A DNA stretch of 64,000 nucleotides from Hermetia illucens (taxonomy: Eukaryota > Arthropoda > Insecta > Diptera > Stratiomyidae): positions 119,240,027 through 119,304,026 of the forward strand of contig NC_051852.1 of NCBI RefSeq assembly GCF_905115235.1, written 5' to 3'. A program made the position numbers and the translations under genes. Positions 1 through 12,324 of the stretch are shown here, in pieces. The first letter of the stretch is position 1. Every line of letters starts with the position of its first letter. A model generated the notes under the pieces. The model saw only the letters and a program-made list of their open reading frames with translations, did not search any database and had not been told where the DNA came from.

Positions 1-1211
1 CATACCCTGAGCGTGAGTTGATGAACCACTTAATGCAGTTAGTGGCCTCCATATTTGACCAGTTCGGCTGTAATTCCATCGGCTCCTGGCCCCTTAAATC
101 GATGGATAGCACAGACAGTTCCTTCTATGCTTGGTGGCGGTATTATCTATCCGTCGTCTCCAGTTGGCGGGACCTACAACTCGCTGATATTTTGCTTGTT
201 GAGCAGTTCATCAAAGTACTCAACCCAGCGCGCCAATATGCATATTCCGCCCGAAATTAGATTTCCCCTTTGTCTGAGCAGGATGAACATCATTCTGCTG
301 ACTTGTTGGTAAAGCTCCCGCGTTTGGTGTGGTTGCTCCCTGTACTTTTCGAGTTCAGAGACTTGTTGGTTATCCCAGGTTCGATGAAATCCGTGATAGG
401 TCTCTGCGCGTGCCTGCGTTCTTTGAGAGTGCAGCATTGCCCGGTATGTAGCATTCTTCCGTTCCATTGCTAACTTACATTTATCGTTGAACCAGCCGTT
501 CCGATTTTTTTTGTGCGACTGGGGCTAAGTATGTTTGTGGCTGTATCAATGATAATGTTCTTTACGTGGTTGTGAAGATCATTTGTTGACGCTTCATTTC
601 CATGACCTTTCGTCACTTACGCCTGATTACCGAGGCGATTTGAGACGATATTGTTATTCGAGTTCGGAATACTATGTCAACGAGATAGTGGTCGGAGTCT
701 ATATTGGCCCCCAATATGCTCTGATATTCATCAAAGTTGAGAGGTGGCGGCGTTCGATTTGAACGTGATCAATTTGGCTGAAAGTGGTCCCGTCCCGAGA
801 ATTCCACGTATATTTCTGCGCAGACTAGGTATTTCCAACAACCATTTCGTGTGACACTGCTAGGTGGATAATCCGCAGTCTGTTGTGATTGGTAGTTTTA
901 TGTAAGCTATGGGAACAAACGTGTCGGCTGTATAAGGGCTCTGCCCCTGCTTGGCTGTTAAAATCTCCAGGTATGATTTTGGTATCATCCCTGATCCAGG
1001 CTTCGAGGGTCCGCTCTGCTGCCTCGCAGAGGGTATCCTTCTTCAGCTCCGCAATCTGTTCTGTAGAGACATGAACTATAATATTGCAAGCTTTTGCATC
1101 AGCCCCATACTTGGATAGGGTATCATCTAACTGTTGATGTTGGTTCAACAGGCGTTTCCTAGGTTTTATGCTACATCGTGTATAACAAATATTGCTTGTA
1201 AATAATAACAT
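1..1211 (-). mobile_element. LINE A copy 1, endonuclease and linker part, runs off the left edge
   Basis: Read on the minus strand, 825-1211 gives an APE-endonuclease-like stretch (a GDFN motif, then DNGLR-like and VVGNT wording). 174-467 gives the linker before the reverse transcriptase, with ERKNATYRAMLHSQRT and DELLNKQNISELEVPP. Stretches near 60-120 read as the KSPGADGI block that opens the RT domain. The same phrases recur in LINE A copies at 1975-4345 and 10743-12320. The copy is broken by several stops and frame changes, and its RT part lies left of the window. The wording resembles RTE-type endonuclease/RT elements of insects, but the clade is my inference. Confidence 0.75.
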
Positions 1212-1640
1212 CCAAACAAGGTAAATAAATGGACTTGAAATATATCACTATCAAGATTTTCAGAAAAAAAGAAACGCAAGCATACCGCATACCAGTATAA
1301 TAGATCATTTTAAGACCCGTAGATTGTAGTGAACGATAATTTGAAAGCGCATAAGTTAAGATCTTGCGCGATTAATACTATATGGGCCCAATAATATAAG
1401 GAGCTGCTGCTACACACTTTCTACACATTGAAGTAGTAGAGATTCTAAAAACCCTCATCTCACAATTTTAGCTAGAAAAATTCAAGACGGAAGCATAAAT
1501 GCTTAGGAACATCAAACTGCTATGTGCACTTTAAGAATTAGAAACTGGTTTCTAAATAATCAAATCAATAAAGCGATGGGCTAACCTAAATAATATTAAA
1601 TATTACTCCGAAATATCTTATCCTAAAAATTTCAACAGAT
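1212..1640. other. Spacer without recognised gene
   Basis: AT-rich spacer between LINE A copy 1 and the SINE. I see no ORF of note, no repeat shared with the rest of the window and no RNA gene. Confidence 0.4.
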
Positions 1641-1653
1641 TTAAATAGAGTTG

Positions 1654-1946
1654 TGTCCGGATAGCTGCGTGGTTAAAGCACATGGAAGATCGCGGTTCGA
1701 ATTTCACTGGTGGCAGTGGAATTTGTATCGCGATTTGACGTCGGATACCAATCGACTCAGCTGTGAATAAGTACCTGAGTCAAATCAGGGTAATAATCTC
1801 GGGCGACCGCAATGCTGACCACATTGCTTCTTACAGGGTACTGTAATCCTGTAATGTACCGTTACGGTCTTGAATGAAGTGCTCTAACACACTTCAAGCC
1901 TCTTATCCAATATGGATTGTTGCGCCAACGATTATTATTATTATTA
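1654..1946 (+). mobile_element. tRNA-derived SINE with ATT-repeat tail and perfect target-site duplication
   Basis: The head has pol III boxes: TAGCTGCGTGGT (A box, near 1662) and GGTTCGAATTTC (B box, near 1694). The body follows, and the 3' tail is an (ATT)n run at 1931-1946. The direct repeat TTAAATAGAGTTG flanks the unit perfectly at 1641-1653 and 1947-1959, which is a target-site duplication. A second copy of the same head and body lies at 20973-21150. Known behaviour of SINEs: pol III transcription and mobilisation by LINE machinery. The perfect 13-bp duplication suggests a fairly recent insertion compared with the surrounding LINE debris. Confidence 0.85.
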
Positions 1947-1974
1947 TTAAATAGAGTTGCTAATTAATTAATTG

Positions 1975-4345
1975 GGGCTTTGCGATACTTCGGCTCCCAT
2001 AGCTTAGATAGGGATACTAATGATAACGGACTGCGCATTATTCAGTTAGCAATATCGAACGAAATGGTTGTTGGAAGTACCTGGTTTGCGTGGAAAGCGG
2101 TCCACGAACATACGTGAGCCTCTACAGATAGGACTACTCAGAAGCAAATTGACCACGTGCTGATTGAACGCCGCCACCTCTCAGCCTTGATGAATGTCAA
2201 AACATATAGGGGGACCAATAAAGACTCGGACCATTATCTGGTTGGCATAGTGCTCCGGGCTACAATACCACCTACAATCCCCTCTGACAATCAGGTGAGA
2301 GTGAATACTGAAGCCATTCACAACACAGACCTCCGTAACACTTATAAGGAAGAAACGGATGCCGCAATAAAGGCAGCTAACAGATGTCCTGGAGATGGAG
2401 CATCAACAAATGATCTTCACAACCACTTGAAGAGCGTTAACATTAATACAGCCACAAACATATTTGGCGTCAGCCGCAAGAAAAGTTGGAACGGCTGGTT
2501 TGACGGTGAATGTAAGCTAGTTACGGAACGGAAGAATGCCGCATACCGAGTAATGTTGCGTTCTCAAAGAACGCTGGTGCGCGCAGAGACCAATCAAGGA
2601 CTCTGTCGAACGGAAAACCGACTTCACAGATGGAAGAAGGAAGCCTGAGAGAACCAACAGGTCTGTGAACTCGAAAAGTAGAGGGAGCAACCGCACCAGA
2701 CACGGAAGTTTTACCAACAAGTCAGCAGGATGAAGCCTTATACACCTCGATGTTCATCCTGCCGAGACAAAGAGGGAAATCTGATTTTCGACAGAATGGG
2801 CATATTGGAGTGATGGGTTGAGTATTTTGATGAACTGTTCAACAACTAAAATATCGGCAAGTTGGAGGTCCCGCCAACTGAATACGACGGACAAATGCTG
2901 CCCAAGCACCAAGCATAGAAGAAACAGTCCGTGCAATCCACTGGCTTAAAAAAACATAAGTCGCCGGGAGCCGATCGAATTAAATATGGAGGCGACCAAC
3001 TACACGAAAAGGTTCATCACCTGATGCTCAAGGTGTGGGACAGCGAATCAATGCCTGGCAACGAGGCATTGTCTGCCCTATACATAAGAAAGAAGATTTC
3101 ACGCAGTGCAGCAATTTTAGAGGTATCATGTTGCTGAGTACCATCTACAAGATATTCTCCGCTATCTTGCTAGGTCGGATAGCCCCATATGCCCAGAACA
3201 TCATTGGCCCATATCAACGAGGCTTCACTGCAGGCAAATCAATAACAGATAACATTTTCTCTCTGCGGCAAGCGAATTGGAAAACTGTTGGAATCTGGAT
3301 ATCAATTGCACTATCTTTTCATCGACTTCAAAGCCGCCTATGACAGCATAGCCAGGGTAAAACTGTACACGGCCATGAGAGAATTCGTTATCATCACGAA
3401 ATTAATAAGACTGACTAGGCTGACTCTGACCAATATGCGAGACCAGATAAAAGCAGCAGAATCACTCTCAAGACCATTCAACATCGACAACCGTCTAAGA
3501 CAAGGGGACACCCTCGAGAAAGTGATTCGCAATTCAGACGTAAATGCGAGAGGCACCATCCTCTTCAAGTCGATCCAACTATTGGCCTACGCTGACGATA
3601 TTGACATCATGGGAAGAACAACCCGAGATGTACAGTCTATCTTCATTTAGACCGAGCAGGCAAGACAAACTACATGGTGGCAATGTCAGCACCAAAAACC
3701 AAAGAACCAACAACATCGAATCGCATTGGTCAAACGAAAACAATAAAGATAGGGTCGAAAATTACAACCGATAACAGCTATGACGATGAAATTCGCGCAC
3801 GGTTGTTGATAGCCAACGGAGCCTATTTCAGCTTACAAAAACTGTTTCGCTCGAAACGTCTCACCATAAGCTCAAAGCTCTTACTGTACAACTATGACTA
3901 TGATCTTGCCAGTCCTCATGTATTCCTTGGAAACCTGGGTTCTTAGCAAAAAAAAAGTAAACTCTTGGCCGCGTTGGCGAGAAGAATCCTCCGAAGAATT
4001 TTTGGCCCCTACATGCAGGTGGACTATTTCGTAGTCCACATAACGAAGAAAACTATGAGTGATACCACAATTGCCTGGCTGTGGATAAAATCCAGCTCAA
4101 CAGGTTGCGGTGGGCGGGCCAGTTAATCCGTATGGATGAGGATAATCCACCCGGGAAAGTCTATAAGGGCAATATCTATGGTAGAAAAAAGAAGACGAGG
4201 CGGACCCTGCCTGAGATGGCGCGATGGCATAGGTCAGGACGCCAGACAGCTTTTAGGGATATCAAATTGTTGGATCTCGGCGCAAAACCGAGGTGTCTGG
4301 AGTTCTTTATTAAGCCATGCCTAGACCGGATATTGTTTCTTGCGC
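1975..4345 (+). mobile_element. LINE A copy 2, endonuclease end through RT to C-terminal tail, degraded
   Basis: Pieces follow in element order on the plus strand. They are the endonuclease end (2020-2260, with QIDHVLIERRH and SDHYLV), the linker (2340-2900), and the RT start (2940-3340: [46 protein letters not shown]). RT motif A is at 3288-3360 ([12 protein letters not shown]), a YADDIDIMGRT motif C is near 3590, and the RWAGQLIRMDEDNPPGKVYKGN tail is split across 4110-4180. Many frame breaks make it non-functional. It points away from LINE A copy 1, so the two copies stand head to head with a SINE between them. RTE-like clade is inferred from wording only. Confidence 0.85.
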
Positions 4346-4850
4346 CGTTGATAATTATATACACTGGAATAGTCACGCCAATGATTACCTATGGGGCGGT
4401 ACTTTGGGGAGAAAGAACTGAATTCAGCATAATAGCCAGGGAGTTACACAAACTCCAAAGACTGGTTTGGGTATGTATCAGGACATCAGGACATGCCCAA
4501 CAGCATCCCTGGAGCTGGGATTAGCTCCTCTGCATCTCCATATACAGATGCAGGCAAGGGGGCGATCTTTAGAATGGTCGGGAAATCATTAGAATGGCAA
4601 TAATACGGGGAGCTGCTTAAATAGAAGGAAGGTTGATATTCCTGGATCGTAGATATTCTGGGTTCCAGCTCATGTTGGGTTAGAAGGCAATAAGGCAACA
4701 GACGAACTAGCCAGGTAAGAAGCAGGGACGCCGCTACACGTTTCCGACATTTATGCAAAGTGGGTCAAGGTACCTGGAAGAATACTTAATACGAGATGTC
4801 AAGTTGAAATACTTAGACGTAGGGAATCAAGAACACTATACAGAAGAGGT
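4346..4850 (+). mobile_element. Fragment of an RNase H-bearing LINE
   Basis: Just after the LINE A tail, 4360-4480 encodes an RT C-terminal phrase (GIVTPMITYGAVLWGERTE, then ARELHKLQRLVW). Near 4665-4720 other frames read VPAHVGLEGNKATDELAR-like wording, the conserved region of LINE RNase H domains (I, R1 and LOA groups). The fragment is 5'-truncated and broken by stops. LINE A does not carry this domain, so this is a different element in the same orientation. Confidence 0.65.
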
Positions 4851-5067
4851 GAAATTGCCTAGTCAAGCCTTGAAGTTTTGCGGGACAAAAATATAACGTC
4901 CGGTGGGCGGGGTTTTTCAGTCAGGATCGCAGCTGCGTTTTGCGCATCATCATCGGTATTGGCTCCCATTCGGTTGATGTGGCTAGTGCTTCTGGCTGGG
5001 TTTGATACAGAAAGGCAATCCGAATAATGTTGCAATGACACTTATCAATTTCCTATTGTATTTAGGG

Positions 5068-5112
5068 TATATATGTGTTGGCTATTTACTGTCAATAGCC
5101 AACACATATATA
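5068..5112. repeat. Perfect 19-bp inverted repeat, 7-nt loop
   Basis: TATATATGTGTTGGCTATT at 5068-5086 is the exact reverse complement of 5094-5112, with loop TACTGTC at 5087-5093. It lies between the LINE debris and the upstream region of the gene at 5979. No T-run suggests a terminator, and no protein role is visible. Confidence 0.9.
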
Positions 5113-5978
5113 TATGCTATTGTTGGCCAGAACTAAATTTTTTTGAGGGATCCTAAGTTATGAGCCGCTACGGTCAAGCCGCTTTGAGGCTGAGGTGAGA
5201 CAGCATCTGATGAGTTGCCTCTTACCTTTTTCTATACTGTACATTGGAAACGGTGCATCGTGTTGTTTTTTAAAATATATTCTTAAGAAAATAGTTTGTT
5301 GAATTTAAATTTTGTGTTTAAATAATAAAAAATTGCAATGAAATATGTAAAATTAACGGTAAAATAAGAGTAGATTATATGAATATATTGAAAATTTCAA
5401 ATTAAACTGTGGATATCTGGAAAACTGAGAAAGATATCGAAGAATCGAAAATGTTGCATTATTTTTGCCACATTTTCCCCAATTCCGTAAAACTCTGTCA
5501 TAAAGTCGCTTCATGGAAATAAAAATTGTAATAATTGGTTTTTTAATTAGTTTTCAATAACGTTTGGGGAACCCCAGTCAAAGTACATAAACATTCGTTG
5601 AACTGCCAATTTTAGAAAAACTTTTATGCATGTGCAAACCCACATACGACCGAATTAATTGACAGCTGTCAAGAAAACAGATCAAAAGGTAAATCCCTTG
5701 AAAAAGTGGAAGTCGCAGATGCCAATTTCTCGGTAATTCCCTTTATAAATTTTCATTGCTGAGTTTAATTTGTTCTAAAGTTATGTGAACTGCTAGATCG
5801 AGTTGCAGCTGGCACCAGTCACTTGCATTTCTGACGTTGTGTCATTCGTGCAGTTCGCCGTCTCAACTTTTGAACTTCGATGCAATATTGCGGTCACGGC
5901 AAAATTTCAGTATTTTTTTTTGGGCTGTGTAACTTCTATTGTACATCTACTGCAACGTAGTGCATTTTCGTAATAATC
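5113..5978. other. Upstream region of the 5979 gene
   Basis: No ORF and no repeat that I can place. The last 150 bases before the ATG presumably hold the promoter and 5' UTR of the gene at 5979, but I see no TATA box or other site I would defend. Confidence 0.4.
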
Positions 5979-6959
5979 ATGACAGTGGTATGTGCCCTAG
6001 ATTTTGTCTTTGTCTGACCCCAGTGTGGAATGTTTACTTTCCCATTGCAGAAAGATGATTTTAGCGATTCGTACGAGTCTCCCAGTGGCCAAAGGAGCCA
6101 AGAAGAGGAAAATCTTGTGATATTTTGTAAGCAGATGCTTAAAACACGTGTATTTAAGGGAAGCTACCAGGAGCGACGCTACGTTGAGAGTCTACAAGGC
6201 TATCGGGACCTGATAGTCCTGGACAGCTGCGAACATGAGCTGAAAAACGATTTGAAGTACATTCACCACAGAATTTCAAACTTCTACAGAAATCCGGAAC
6301 TCTGGTTAGGGGTAACGCTGCCTGACATGGTCGGTGCTCCGGCTGGTACTTGCATTTGGACTGATGTCGAAGGCAACCCATTCGGAAAGTATTGGTTCCA
6401 AATTAGGACGATTCGTTTCAGGACAAACGAAGTATACATAAAGGTGAAACCGCTGCGTTCGGTCAGTGGCGATGCACTGTCCACTGGCAACGTAGGGTCT
6501 CAAGCCGAGAATGATCATAACATTTCAATGGAAGGTTTGACTAAGGAGAATATCGTCAACTTGCTGTTATCATGGAAACGGGCTATTAGCACTGGCCTAA
6601 TGAATTTCCTATGGAACGATATCAACAGGGAAAATATCGTGGCTGCAATCAGGTTCACTTTTTTGCTGTTCTTGTCCATTTTGGCTGGTTCATTTGAGTT
6701 AATAAAGCATTTAGGTGTTTTTTCGATACGACTTTTCGCCGAGGCGCGCTTGCTTTTACACACGGCTACGCCGATTATCTTGAAGATAATCGAACTGTTA
6801 GGCAAAGTTATCGGTGGCTTCTATATCCTCATAGCTATGATTTGGCGTGATCTAACTGGTTCCCGTGCTAGAGAAGTACCCAGAGGGTTGGCACCGCCAA
6901 GGAATCAGTATCAAGCAATCTCTAATAGACCATTTTATATAAATAAAAGAGCATTTTAA
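5979..6959 (+). CDS. Unrecognised two-membrane-segment protein, about 305 aa, two exons
   Basis: I do not recognise the family. The model has exon 1 at 5979-5987 (codes MTV), an intron at 5988-6050 (GTATGT...TTGCAG, 63 bp) and exon 2 at 6051-6959, ending in TAA. An unspliced start at 6030 would also be open, but the donor and acceptor are both good and the phase fits, so I prefer the spliced start. The N-terminal two thirds are soluble and charged, with a compact globular-looking stretch at about residues 23-140 rich in Trp, Tyr and Cys (GYRDLIVLDSCEHEL, NPFGKYWFQIRTIRF). Two hydrophobic segments follow at about 203-222 and 243-267. The tail is short and basic (about 268-305, ending NKRAF). 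There is no signal peptide. The open frame, good splice sites and a poly(A) signal at 7108 argue for a real host gene. A membrane-anchored protein with cytosolic head and tail is inference. Confidence 0.8.
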
Positions 6960-7107
6960 ATTATTCACGAGATCATTTTAAGTAAATGAAATTTTTGTAT
7001 AAATACGCTTACCACTATAAGTTTAAGTATATTGGTTGTCACGTTAACATGTTTACATACATAATTATGTAAATGGATCTGTTTTCCCTTTTTGTATAAT
7101 GTGATGG

Positions 7108-7113
7108 AATAAA
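7108..7113 (+). terminator. Poly(A) signal AATAAA of the 5979 gene
   Basis: Canonical AATAAA about 150 nt after the stop at 6959, within AT-rich 3' UTR-like sequence. Confidence 0.6.
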
Positions 7114-7991
7114 TAATCACTGAAATGTGGGTAAAAGTTGTTATTTGACTGCACACAGCAGATTCTGCAAAACAGATGAAGTGATTGGGGACACGGAGCA
7201 AAATACAATTTTATAATAATGTTATAATGGATGGCAATTGGGTTGGAAGCGTGATTTTTACACAAGGGACTTTGTTAAGGTTTTATTAGCGAACAGTTTC
7301 CAGTTTAAAAATATTTTATTTAATCCGTTCGATAGCTCAGGACCATGAGTGCATGGCTTTCCGATTTGTTTGGACTTTTTTCTCTTACTTCGCTAACATG
7401 GTTTTTCCAAACAAACTGATTATCAAGTACCAGTTATAAATGATTCTACCTCTGAAGGATTTAAATCGTGAGTTCTTCATCAATACAGCCGGCTTACCTC
7501 TAATTTGGTTGGTTTAATCTTTACATTCATCATTTTCTCCGAGTTTACTTTAAATTCCAAAAATATGTTCAGATTCACATAAAACATGAAACTAATTACT
7601 GACTTGCTGCTCAACTCACTGATTTTTCTCCATGTTCCGTTTTTGGTCGGGCATAAATCTATTGGAAAACCTTTAGGCAATTATCTTACGCCGCGCCGTA
7701 TTTACGGCAAGAACACGCATTACAATCACGTTACTTACACAAAACTTGAAAAGCTCACAGATTATCAGCAAAAAAAAAAAATTAATTCTAAGTTTAGATT
7801 TTTCATCGATAGATAGATTCATAGATAGTCATGAAACGGTCGAATTTCCGATATTCATTTTTTCCCTGTTATTTTGTGGATAACATTTTATGTAGTAGTA
7901 TTGACAATGGGTTTAGAAGGTCCGTCTTTAAGAACAAACAATTTCGTTTTGCTTAGATTACAATGAAAGATTAAGCCAGTCAGATTAAAGG
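7114..7991. other. Intergenic spacer
   Basis: No gene or repeat recognised. Short ORFs at 7480-7816 overlap on both strands, lack family resemblance and look like chance. 7992 is taken as the 3' end of the Jockey-type element that follows on the minus strand. Confidence 0.4.
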
Positions 7992-10742
7992 TTTTTTTTA
8001 AAAGCTGGAAATCTTCAAAAGACTAACCTCAGGATTCACGATCCTTAAGAGTGTGGGATTTTTACCCGCTAAAACCACCTCCCGCCAAATTACGACTGAG
8101 ATTTCCCCATCCAGCAGCTTTCTTTGCATATTTAAGTTTCGTATTTATTGGGAGAATACCCTGCGGTCCACCCTAACACTTTGATTGGCTTCGCTGAGCT
8201 TATATCTTTAAGCATCCTTTATGTTAGCAAGTCATTTGGCTTTATTCTTTTCAGTCGTCTTATTATATTAGCGATATCAGTCAATTTTCCTGTGATCGTA
8301 GTGGGTGGCTATGTTTAATTGCTTGGTCTTTGATCACTTCCTTAATCAACTGTACTTTCAGGCTCCTATGCAGGTTCTCATTACGAATGAACCAGAGAGA
8401 GTCTGCTATGCTTCTAAGCATTATATTTTTTAACGATTGTATGACCTTCAGATTTGATTCTTTGGCGCAGCCCCAGAGCTGGGTGCCATACCTCCATATG
8501 GGCCTTAGGATCTGCTTATAAATTAGTAACTTGTTATAGATGGTCAGCTGGGAATTCCTCCCCAATAGCCAGCACATCTGGCGGCATCTGACATTTAGCT
8601 CGTCCTTCTTTCTTAGGATGTGTCTATTCTAGCTGAACTTAGCATTTAGTGTTATACTCTCACCTCACTCGCCTGTGGCACATCGTGTCCGTTTATGATG
8701 ATGGATTCTCTTTTTTTTTGTCAAGTTAGTGTGCGTTAATTTGCTTTTGTTTAATTTTAAACGAAATTTTTAAATTTGTTGGACCATTCTACAATCTTGT
8801 CAACAACTGTTTGTAGCTTTATTATTGCTTTTTCCGCAGTTTTACCCGTGGTAAGGATAACAGTGTCGTCCGCAAATGTTGCTGTTTTAACTTCTTCACA
8901 GCAACAGTGTTGGGTCCAAGGCATTGGCCTGCGGTACACCAGTTGCAATTTTTTTCAGCCCAGAGTAGTTTCCCTCGTATTTCACTCTGAATAGGCGCTC
9001 TTAACAATTTATACAACAGGCCATGGTATCACATCTTATTAAACGCCTTTTTTCCATTGCATTTTCTATGGGATTCGTGATTTTGTGTTGGATTGTGGAA
9101 TGCTTTCGCGGAAATAAAATTGGTTAGGTGGTATTAGATTCCGATCCACAGCGATTTGCTTCAGTCTCTTAAGGAGCAGCCTTTCGAAACGATTCGACTC
9201 TATTTGGCTCCTTCCCTGGTTTGGGGACCATTATAACCTCGGATACTTTCCATTGTCGGCGGGCGTATTTTAATTTGAAAGTTGGATTAATTATTTGTAA
9301 TAATTTGACTAGACCTTTTTTGGCAATTCTTTTAGTATTCTCCCTGTAATAAGTTCATAGCCAGGTGCTATGCTAGGAGGCACATTTATTTTAATTTCTG
9401 TCCTCAGCTCATTTAGTTTTACACGGCATATTGGATAATGGTTCACTTTTCTGATTGGGGTTAAGCATGTAGACGCTTGTGTATCTATAGGCTGGAAGGT
9501 ACTTTCTAAATGCTTCGAGAAAAGATCTGACTTATCCTGTGCAAAACGAAACAATTGCTCGTTTTTTTTTTTGGTCAATTAGGTGGAATTTATTGTCTGG
9601 GTCTTTTTAGATCTTTCGCGGCCTCCCACAGAGAGTAGCCTGTGTTTTTTGTGCCTTAAGATTTGAGATATATCTGCTGACGGACTCCGTTTCTATATTA
9701 GTTAATTAAAGTCTTTAGCTTATTTGCTGTTTTTTTGTCATAGTTTGTGACCTCTACGCTTCTCTTCAAATACAATGCTTTTCATGCTTTTTAAATACTA
9801 CCCATTTTATTTGTCTATTAGTCAGCCTGGGAGGATAGTATTTTCTCCTCATTTTTTCGCTGATCAGCATCATCACTGGCGAACGATCGGACATTATGTT
9901 TTCATTATTGACAACATGGATGTATTCTTCTGAGAACCCCTTAGTTACAAAGAACTCAATGACATCGGGAATTTTTGTTACGTTAGTCGGTCAGTACGTA
10001 GGCTTACCGCTAGAATAGGAATTACACTTTTGTGCCCTTTCTGCTTCAAATAATGTTTTGCCTCCGGAAAAGTTAACCTAAATCCTCAGAATCCATTTTT
10101 GCGTTAAAGTCACCTCTTAAAATAGAGGAGCTTCCGCTGAACTGGAAGAGTCGAGCGAAATTTTCGTTTTTAACACCGGATCGAGGCGGATAGTATATTG
10201 AGGAGATCATCACAACTTTGTTAAATAGTTGTACACCAACAGTCACAACCTGCATTTTTCATCTTCAATTTTCCGCCCTTCGTCGTGTCTTATATCCTGT
10301 TTAACGATGATTGTAGTAGTATTAAGGATTTTCGTTTCTTTTATTTATTTCTTTACGTCTTAGCTTCTGTAAGTCTTTCGCTACGTCACAGCCTCTGTAA
10401 TTAGCTGGGTGTTGGCTCTTACAATTTACACATTTTGCCGGGGAAGCTCTTTTGTTTGGACATTTTGATAATTCATGGTCACCAGTACATTTTACACAGT
10501 TTGGATTCCAATTACAATACCTCTATCTGTGATTGAAACCTTGGCATCTTTTGTACTGGGGTATTAGGTCGCTGAATTTTCTCAGTGTTTCTATTTTGCA
10601 CTTCATATTAAGGATAGCTCTTAAGTTGTGAATTTTGTTTGGGTCTTCACTATTGCCGAACGGAAGTATGAACAGTGGGAGTCCCCGCTTACTGATTATC
10701 ATTTATCCCTTTTCATTGAATTTCTTTTTTCTTTTTCCAATA
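7992..10742 (-). mobile_element. Jockey-clade LINE with ORF1 zinc knuckles and ORF2, degraded
   Basis: Order on the minus strand: two CCHC zinc knuckles of a gag-like ORF1 at about 10390-10510 (CVKCTGDHELSKC and CVNCKSQHPANYRGC); endonuclease wording at 10073-10255 (YYPPRSG, LRGDFNAK); RT start at 9309-9578 (a PGYELITGRILKELP block); motif C at 8757-8948 (ATFADDTVIL); and the C-terminal RT stretch at 8281-8577 (LLIYKQILRPIWRYGTQLWGCAKESN). Then comes a 3' UTR ending in a short A-run near 7992-7999. This protein order and wording are those of the Jockey clade. Many stops and frame breaks. The element ends at the start of LINE A copy 3, which runs the other way. Confidence 0.85.
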
Positions 10743-12320
10743 TATTCACAACGTTTGGATGAAGCCTTATACACCTCGATGCTCATCTTGCCGAGGCAAA
10801 GAGGGGAATCTGATTTCCGACAGAATGGGCATATTGGAGCGATGAGTTGAGTATTTTGATGAACTGCTCAACAACCAAAATATCGGCGAGTTGGAGGTCC
10901 CGCCAACTGAAGACGGCGAACAAATGCTGCCACAACCAAGCAAGGAAGAAACAGCCTGTGCAATTCATCGGCTTGAAAACCATAAGTCGCCAGGAGCCGA
11001 TGGAACTACAACCAAATTGGTTAAATACAGAGGGGAGCAACTACACCAAGCGGTTCATCAACTAATGCTCAAGATTGGGACAGCGAATCAATGCCTGACG
11101 ACCCATTATCTATCTCAAACATAAAAAGGGAGATATCAGGCAGTGCAGCAATTATAGAGGTATTACGTTGCTGAGTACCATTCTCCGCTATATTGCTAAG
11201 CCGGATAGCCCCATACGCCCAGAGCGCCATATCAAAAAGGCTTCACTCCAGGCAAATCAGCAACAGATCAGATTTTCGCTCTGCGGCAAGCGATGGAAAA
11301 ACTGTTGGTATCTACATGAAATTTATAAGACTACGTCGATCCTGACCAATATGCGACGCCAGATAAAAGTAGTAGAATCACTCTCGAGACCATTCAACAT
11401 CAACAACGGTCTAAGACAAAGGACGCCCTATCATACGTCCTCTTCAACCTGACCCTGGAGAAAGTGATTCGCGATACAGACGTAAATATGAGGGGCACCA
11501 TCCTCTTCAAGTCCACCCAACTACTGCCCTACGCTGACGATATTGACATTATGAGAAGAACAACCCGAGATATGCAGTCTATCTTCTTCAGATCGAGCAG
11601 ACGGCGTGAGATCTCTGGCTGCACATTAATGAAGGCAAGATGAAGTACATAGTGGCAACGTTAGCACCAAAAAACGAACAACATCGAATCGCACTGGTCA
11701 AACGAAAACAATGACGATAGGAGACTACAACTTCTCGACCGTTGAAAATTTCTCCTATCTAGGGTTGAAAATCACAATCAATAATAGCTATGACGATGAA
11801 ATCCGCCACGCTTACAAAAACTGTTTCGCTCGAAACGTCTCACCATAGGGTCAAAGCTCTTACTCTACAAGATAATGATCTTGCCAGTCCTCATATATTC
11901 CTCGGAAACTTGGGTTCTTAGCATGAAAAATTACGACCTCTTGGCTGCATTCGGGAGAAGATTCCTCTGAAGAATTTCCGCCTCCCTACATAAGGATGGA
12001 TGATTCCGTAGCCTACATAACGACAAAATCTATGAGTGATACCACGACGGATAAATCCGGCTCAACAGGTTACGGCGGGCGAGTCATTTAATCCTTATGG
12101 ATGAGGATGAACCAGCCCAGAAAGTCTATAAGGGCAATATCTATGGTAGCAAAAGAAGACCCTGCCTGAGAACGAGCAATGGTGTAGATCAGGACGCCAG
12201 ACATCTTTTAGGAATAACGAATTGGTGGACCTCGACGAAAAACCGGAATGCCTGGAGTTCCTTACTAAGGCAAGCCTAGACCGGATACCGGTTGTTGCGC
12301 CGTTGATGACAATGATGAAT
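10743..12320 (+). mobile_element. LINE A copy 3, RT and C-terminal tail, 5'-truncated
   Basis: Starts inside the linker before RT. Wording matches copy 2: RGNLISDRMGILER, DELLNNQNIGELEVPPTED, HKSPGADGTTTKLVKY near 10980, YADDIDI near 11530, and a tail of DEDEPAQKVYKGNIYGSKRRP near 12097-12160. Several short deletions and frame breaks. The tail ends in a GATGACAATGATGAA run near 12305-12320, the kind of short tandem tail seen in RTE-type elements, and LINE B follows directly in the same orientation. Confidence 0.85.
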
Positions 12321-12324
12321 TACC

